DNA from: Arenibacter sp965652575 | Lineage (GTDB): Bacteria; Bacteroidota; Bacteroidia; Flavobacteriales; Flavobacteriaceae | Reading direction: 5' to 3' | Assembly: GCA_965652575.1 (NCBI GenBank) | Contig: CBFGWQ010000177.1 | Coordinates: forward strand, 1 to 8,038 | DNA length: 8,038 bases | Shown: one piece after another, positions 6,160-8,038 of the stretch | Layout of the letters: each line of letters opens with the position of its first letter | Numbering within the stretch: the first letter of the stretch is position 1 | Translations under genes and position numbers: made by a program | The notes under the pieces: generated by a model | Seen by the model: only the letters and a program-made list of their open reading frames with translations | Database searches by the model: none | Told to the model about the DNA's origin: nothing

Positions 6160-7401
6160 ATGAATCAACGTTTAGTCGAAGTCTTGGTAATTGGCGCAGG
6201 ACCGTCCGGTTGTGTCTCGGCAGCCTTTTTGCAAGACCGGGGAATCAAAGTTCGGGTAGTTGAAAAAAATGTTTTTCCTAGGTTTGTCATAGGGGAGAGC
6301 CTTTTGCCCAGATGTATGGATCATTTTGAAGAGGTAGGGCTGTTGGATGGGTTAAATGCCTTTGGTTTTGAAAAGAAATTTGGTGCCCGATTTATAAAAG
6401 GGGATAAGGTCTGTGAATTTGATTTTAGCAAAAAGCATACCAAGGGCTGGGATTGGACCTGGCAGGTTCCAAGAGCGGATTTTGACAAGGTATTGGTAGA
6501 CGAATTGATCAGGAAGGGAGTGGAGGTTTCTTTTGGACACGAGGTAGTGGACGTGGTTATAGAGGAAAATGGGGAATCAGTGACCACTATTAAGGATGAA
6601 AATGGGACACCCTATCAAATTAAAGCCAAATATATTATAGATTCCAGTGGTTATGGGAGGGTTTTGCCGAGGTTGTTGGATTTGGACAAACCTTCCGTAC
6701 TGCCCAGCCATTCTTCCATTTTTACGCATGTGGTAGACGTAAACCGCCCAGAGGGCAGGGAAGGTACCCTTATTACTTTTGATGTAATAGAGACCGAAGT
6801 GTGGCTGTGGGTAATACCATTTTCCGACGGAAGGACAAGTATTGGTTATGTTGGCCCCACGGAATTTTTGGAATCCTTCGAGGGGAGCAATAGCGAAAAG
6901 TTGAGCCAGTTGTTAAAGTTGTCCGATTATTATTATGAACGTTTTAAAGGGGTCGATTTTTTATTCGAACCGGTTTTGATAAAGAACTATTCCAAATCGG
7001 TAAAGCAACTCTTTGGCAAGGGTTTTGTCCTAACGGGCAATAGTGCTGAATTTTTGGACCCTGTTTTTTCTTCGGGAGTTACTTTTGCCACGGAATCGGC
7101 CTTATTGGGGGCAAAGCTTATAGCCAAAGTTCTTGATGGACAGGCGGTGGATTGGGAAAAGGATTATTCCGATTATATCAAGGAAGGGGTAAGTGTATTT
7201 TCTTCCTATGTTAGGGAGTGGTATAGCGGTAATCTACAGACCTTGTTTTTTCACCAACCGGAAAATCCTGAGGTAAAAAGGCAAATTTGTTCCGTTTTGG
7301 CGGGCTATGTTTGGGACAGGACCAATCCCTTTGTAACCAAGCATAACAGGCTTATAAGGACGGTAGCACATTTTATTGACCTGGAAAATAAAAAAAAGTG
7401 A
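6160..7401 (+). CDS. Flavin-dependent halogenase-like FAD oxidoreductase
   Basis: This 413-residue protein belongs to the FAD-dependent tryptophan-halogenase/hydroxylase superfamily. The dinucleotide-binding motif GAGPSG is at 12-17, with Glu35 at the end of the second strand to bind the ribose. GESLLPR follows at 45-51. The segment GWDWTWQVPR (96-105) contains WTWQVP, close to the halogenase signature WxWxIP. Lys73, in KKFGARF, aligns by eye with the chloramine-forming lysine of PrnA (FKAAIKF). GNSAEFLDPVFSSGV (293-307) is the second FAD-contact block. It could halogenate or hydroxylate the aryl end of the pigment, using reduced FAD from a separate reductase. The gene diverges from the lyase gene across 105 nt and has an A-rich leader with no Shine-Dalgarno site. 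Family is firm; halogenation rather than hydroxylation or another oxidation is not proven. Confidence 0.85.
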   Translation: MNQRLVEVLVIGAGPSGCVSAAFLQDRGIKVRVVEKNVFPRFVIGESLLPRCMDHFEEVGLLDGLNAFGFEKKFGARFIKGDKVCEFDFSKKHTKGWDWTWQVPRADFDKVLVDELIRKGVEVSFGHEVVDVVIEENGESVTTIKDENGTPYQIKAKYIIDSSGYGRVLPRLLDLDKPSVLPSHSSIFTHVVDVNRPEGREGTLITFDVIETEVWLWVIPFSDGRTSIGYVGPTEFLESFEGSNSEKLSQLLKLSDYYYERFKGVDFLFEPVLIKNYSKSVKQLFGKGFVLTGNSAEFLDPVFSSGVTFATESALLGAKLIAKVLDGQAVDWEKDYSDYIKEGVSVFSSYVREWYSGNLQTLFFHQPENPEVKRQICSVLAGYVWDRTNPFVTKHNRLIRTVAHFIDLENKKK

Positions 7402-7416
7402 ACGATGGGATCGTTC
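7385..7416 (-). terminator. Intrinsic terminator for the minus-strand hypothetical gene
   Basis: GAACGAT (7400-7406) and ATCGTTC (7410-7416) form a perfect 7-bp stem with a 3-nt loop. Read on the minus strand, the stem is followed after 2 nt by eight T residues and then ATTTT, a classic intrinsic terminator. It lies 26 nt past the stop codon of the gene ending at 7443. The T-tract is encoded by the last Lys codons of the plus-strand halogenase-like gene. On the plus strand the stem is not followed by T residues. Confidence 0.75.
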
Positions 7417-7442
7417 CCGTTTGGTAACCGATTAAAAGAGCA

Positions 7443-8038
7443 CTAAAACCCTTTTTTTAAAATTAGTTTGGCAAAGGATTTTCCGGTTTTTGCATAACCT
7501 TCCCCTAATCTGTCCTCATTGTTAAACGAGCTTCCCCACTGGTCTCCGGGGGCATTTTCACTGGAAACCTCCAATGCTATGTGATCTCTGTTATTGGTTT
7601 CCACGAATTTCAATAAGGTGCTCACTTTTGCGGGCTGTTTCATGACCCCGGCATCCCAGCCGGGATATACCCATATGGTTTCCACTATCAGTGTGTACTT
7701 GGCATTGGCTAAATTCTCGGCAAAAAATACGTTATGGTCCTCGTACAGGTACCTGTTCATTAATTCCAAAAATTTTGGGGCATAGATCAACTCCCTGCTG
7801 GCGTACCAGCTTTTTTCCCAAGAAGTGCCTTTTCCGCGTGTTTCTTTCTCCAGTTCGGCAGAATGCTCCTTCACGTAATCTTCATTGGACAGGTTCTTTT
7901 TTAAGAGTTTCATATTGTCATAAACAAACTCTACGTTTATTTCCTTCTGATCCTTGATAAAATTAAAATCTCCTTGTATTACTTTTAGCTTTTGGCCATA
8001 ACCAAATAGATTGGACAAAAATACCAGTGCAATGATAA
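7443..8038 (-). CDS. Secreted hypothetical protein, 5' end beyond the window
   Basis: The frame is open from the right edge to a TAG at 7445-7443, giving about 197 residues. The first visible residues, IIALVFLSNLFGYGQ, are the end of a signal peptide, with cleavage probable near GYGQ. The real start therefore lies past 8038, and the in-frame TTG at 8018 is not the start. The mature part begins KLKVIQGDFNFIKDQKEINVEF and contains ETRGKGTSWEKSWYASRE, a hydrophobic strand ending WVYPGWDAGVMKQPAKV, and the C-terminal GEGYAKTGKSFAKLILKK. It resembles uncharacterised exported Bacteroidetes proteins I have seen before, but I know no function and see no catalytic motif. It converges on the halogenase-like gene with 41 nt between stops and has its own terminator, so it probably belongs to a neighbouring unit rather than the pigment operon. 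Confidence 0.8.
   Translation of the reverse strand, partial: IIALVFLSNLFGYGQKLKVIQGDFNFIKDQKEINVEFVYDNMKLLKKNLSNEDYVKEHSAELEKETRGKGTSWEKSWYASRELIYAPKFLELMNRYLYEDHNVFFAENLANAKYTLIVETIWVYPGWDAGVMKQPAKVSTLLKFVETNNRDHIALEVSSENAPGDQWGSSFNNEDRLGEGYAKTGKSFAKLILKKGF

Noticed and set aside
7443..8018. Hypothetical gene starting at the TTG at 8018
   Set aside because: The frame stays open upstream to the window edge and encodes a hydrophobic signal-peptide segment, so the TTG is internal and the gene is 5'-truncated by the window.

Overview
This window looks like chromosomal DNA of a Bacteroidetes bacterium, most likely a member of the Flavobacteriaceae. The DNA is AT-rich, and most start codons have A-rich leaders without a Shine-Dalgarno site. 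The ammonia-lyase closely resembles, from memory, the characterised tyrosine ammonia-lyase of Flavobacterium johnsoniae. The window holds the core of an aryl-polyene/flexirubin-type pigment locus.

Layout. Positions 1-78 (minus) are the first 26 codons of an unidentified gene. Positions 81-4364 (minus) hold a tight gene string. In transcription order it encodes an exported WG-repeat protein, a FabG-like ketoreductase, a FabF-like ketosynthase, an acyl carrier protein, an LpxL/HtrB-like acyltransferase and then the truncated gene; gaps are 2-18 nt. After a 133-nt gap, a tyrosine ammonia-lyase lies at 4498-6054 (minus). It is divergent, across 105 nt, from a flavin-dependent halogenase-like gene at 6160-7401 (plus). 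A convergent secreted hypothetical protein (7443-8038, minus) runs off the right edge. It appears to end at an intrinsic terminator whose T-tract is made by the last codons of the halogenase-like gene.

How the genes probably work together (inference). The lyase deaminates tyrosine to 4-coumarate, the aryl starter. A ligase not seen here would load it on the ACP. The ketosynthase extends it with malonyl units and the ketoreductase reduces each beta-keto group. A dehydratase, also not seen here, would leave conjugated double bonds. The halogenase-like flavoprotein could halogenate or hydroxylate the aromatic ring. The acyltransferase could move the polyene from ACP to a lipid or resorcinol acceptor at the inner membrane. 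No dialkylresorcinol (darA/darB) genes are visible, so flexirubin cannot be distinguished from a plain aryl polyene. The least expected member is the ten-repeat WG protein at the head of the biosynthetic string.
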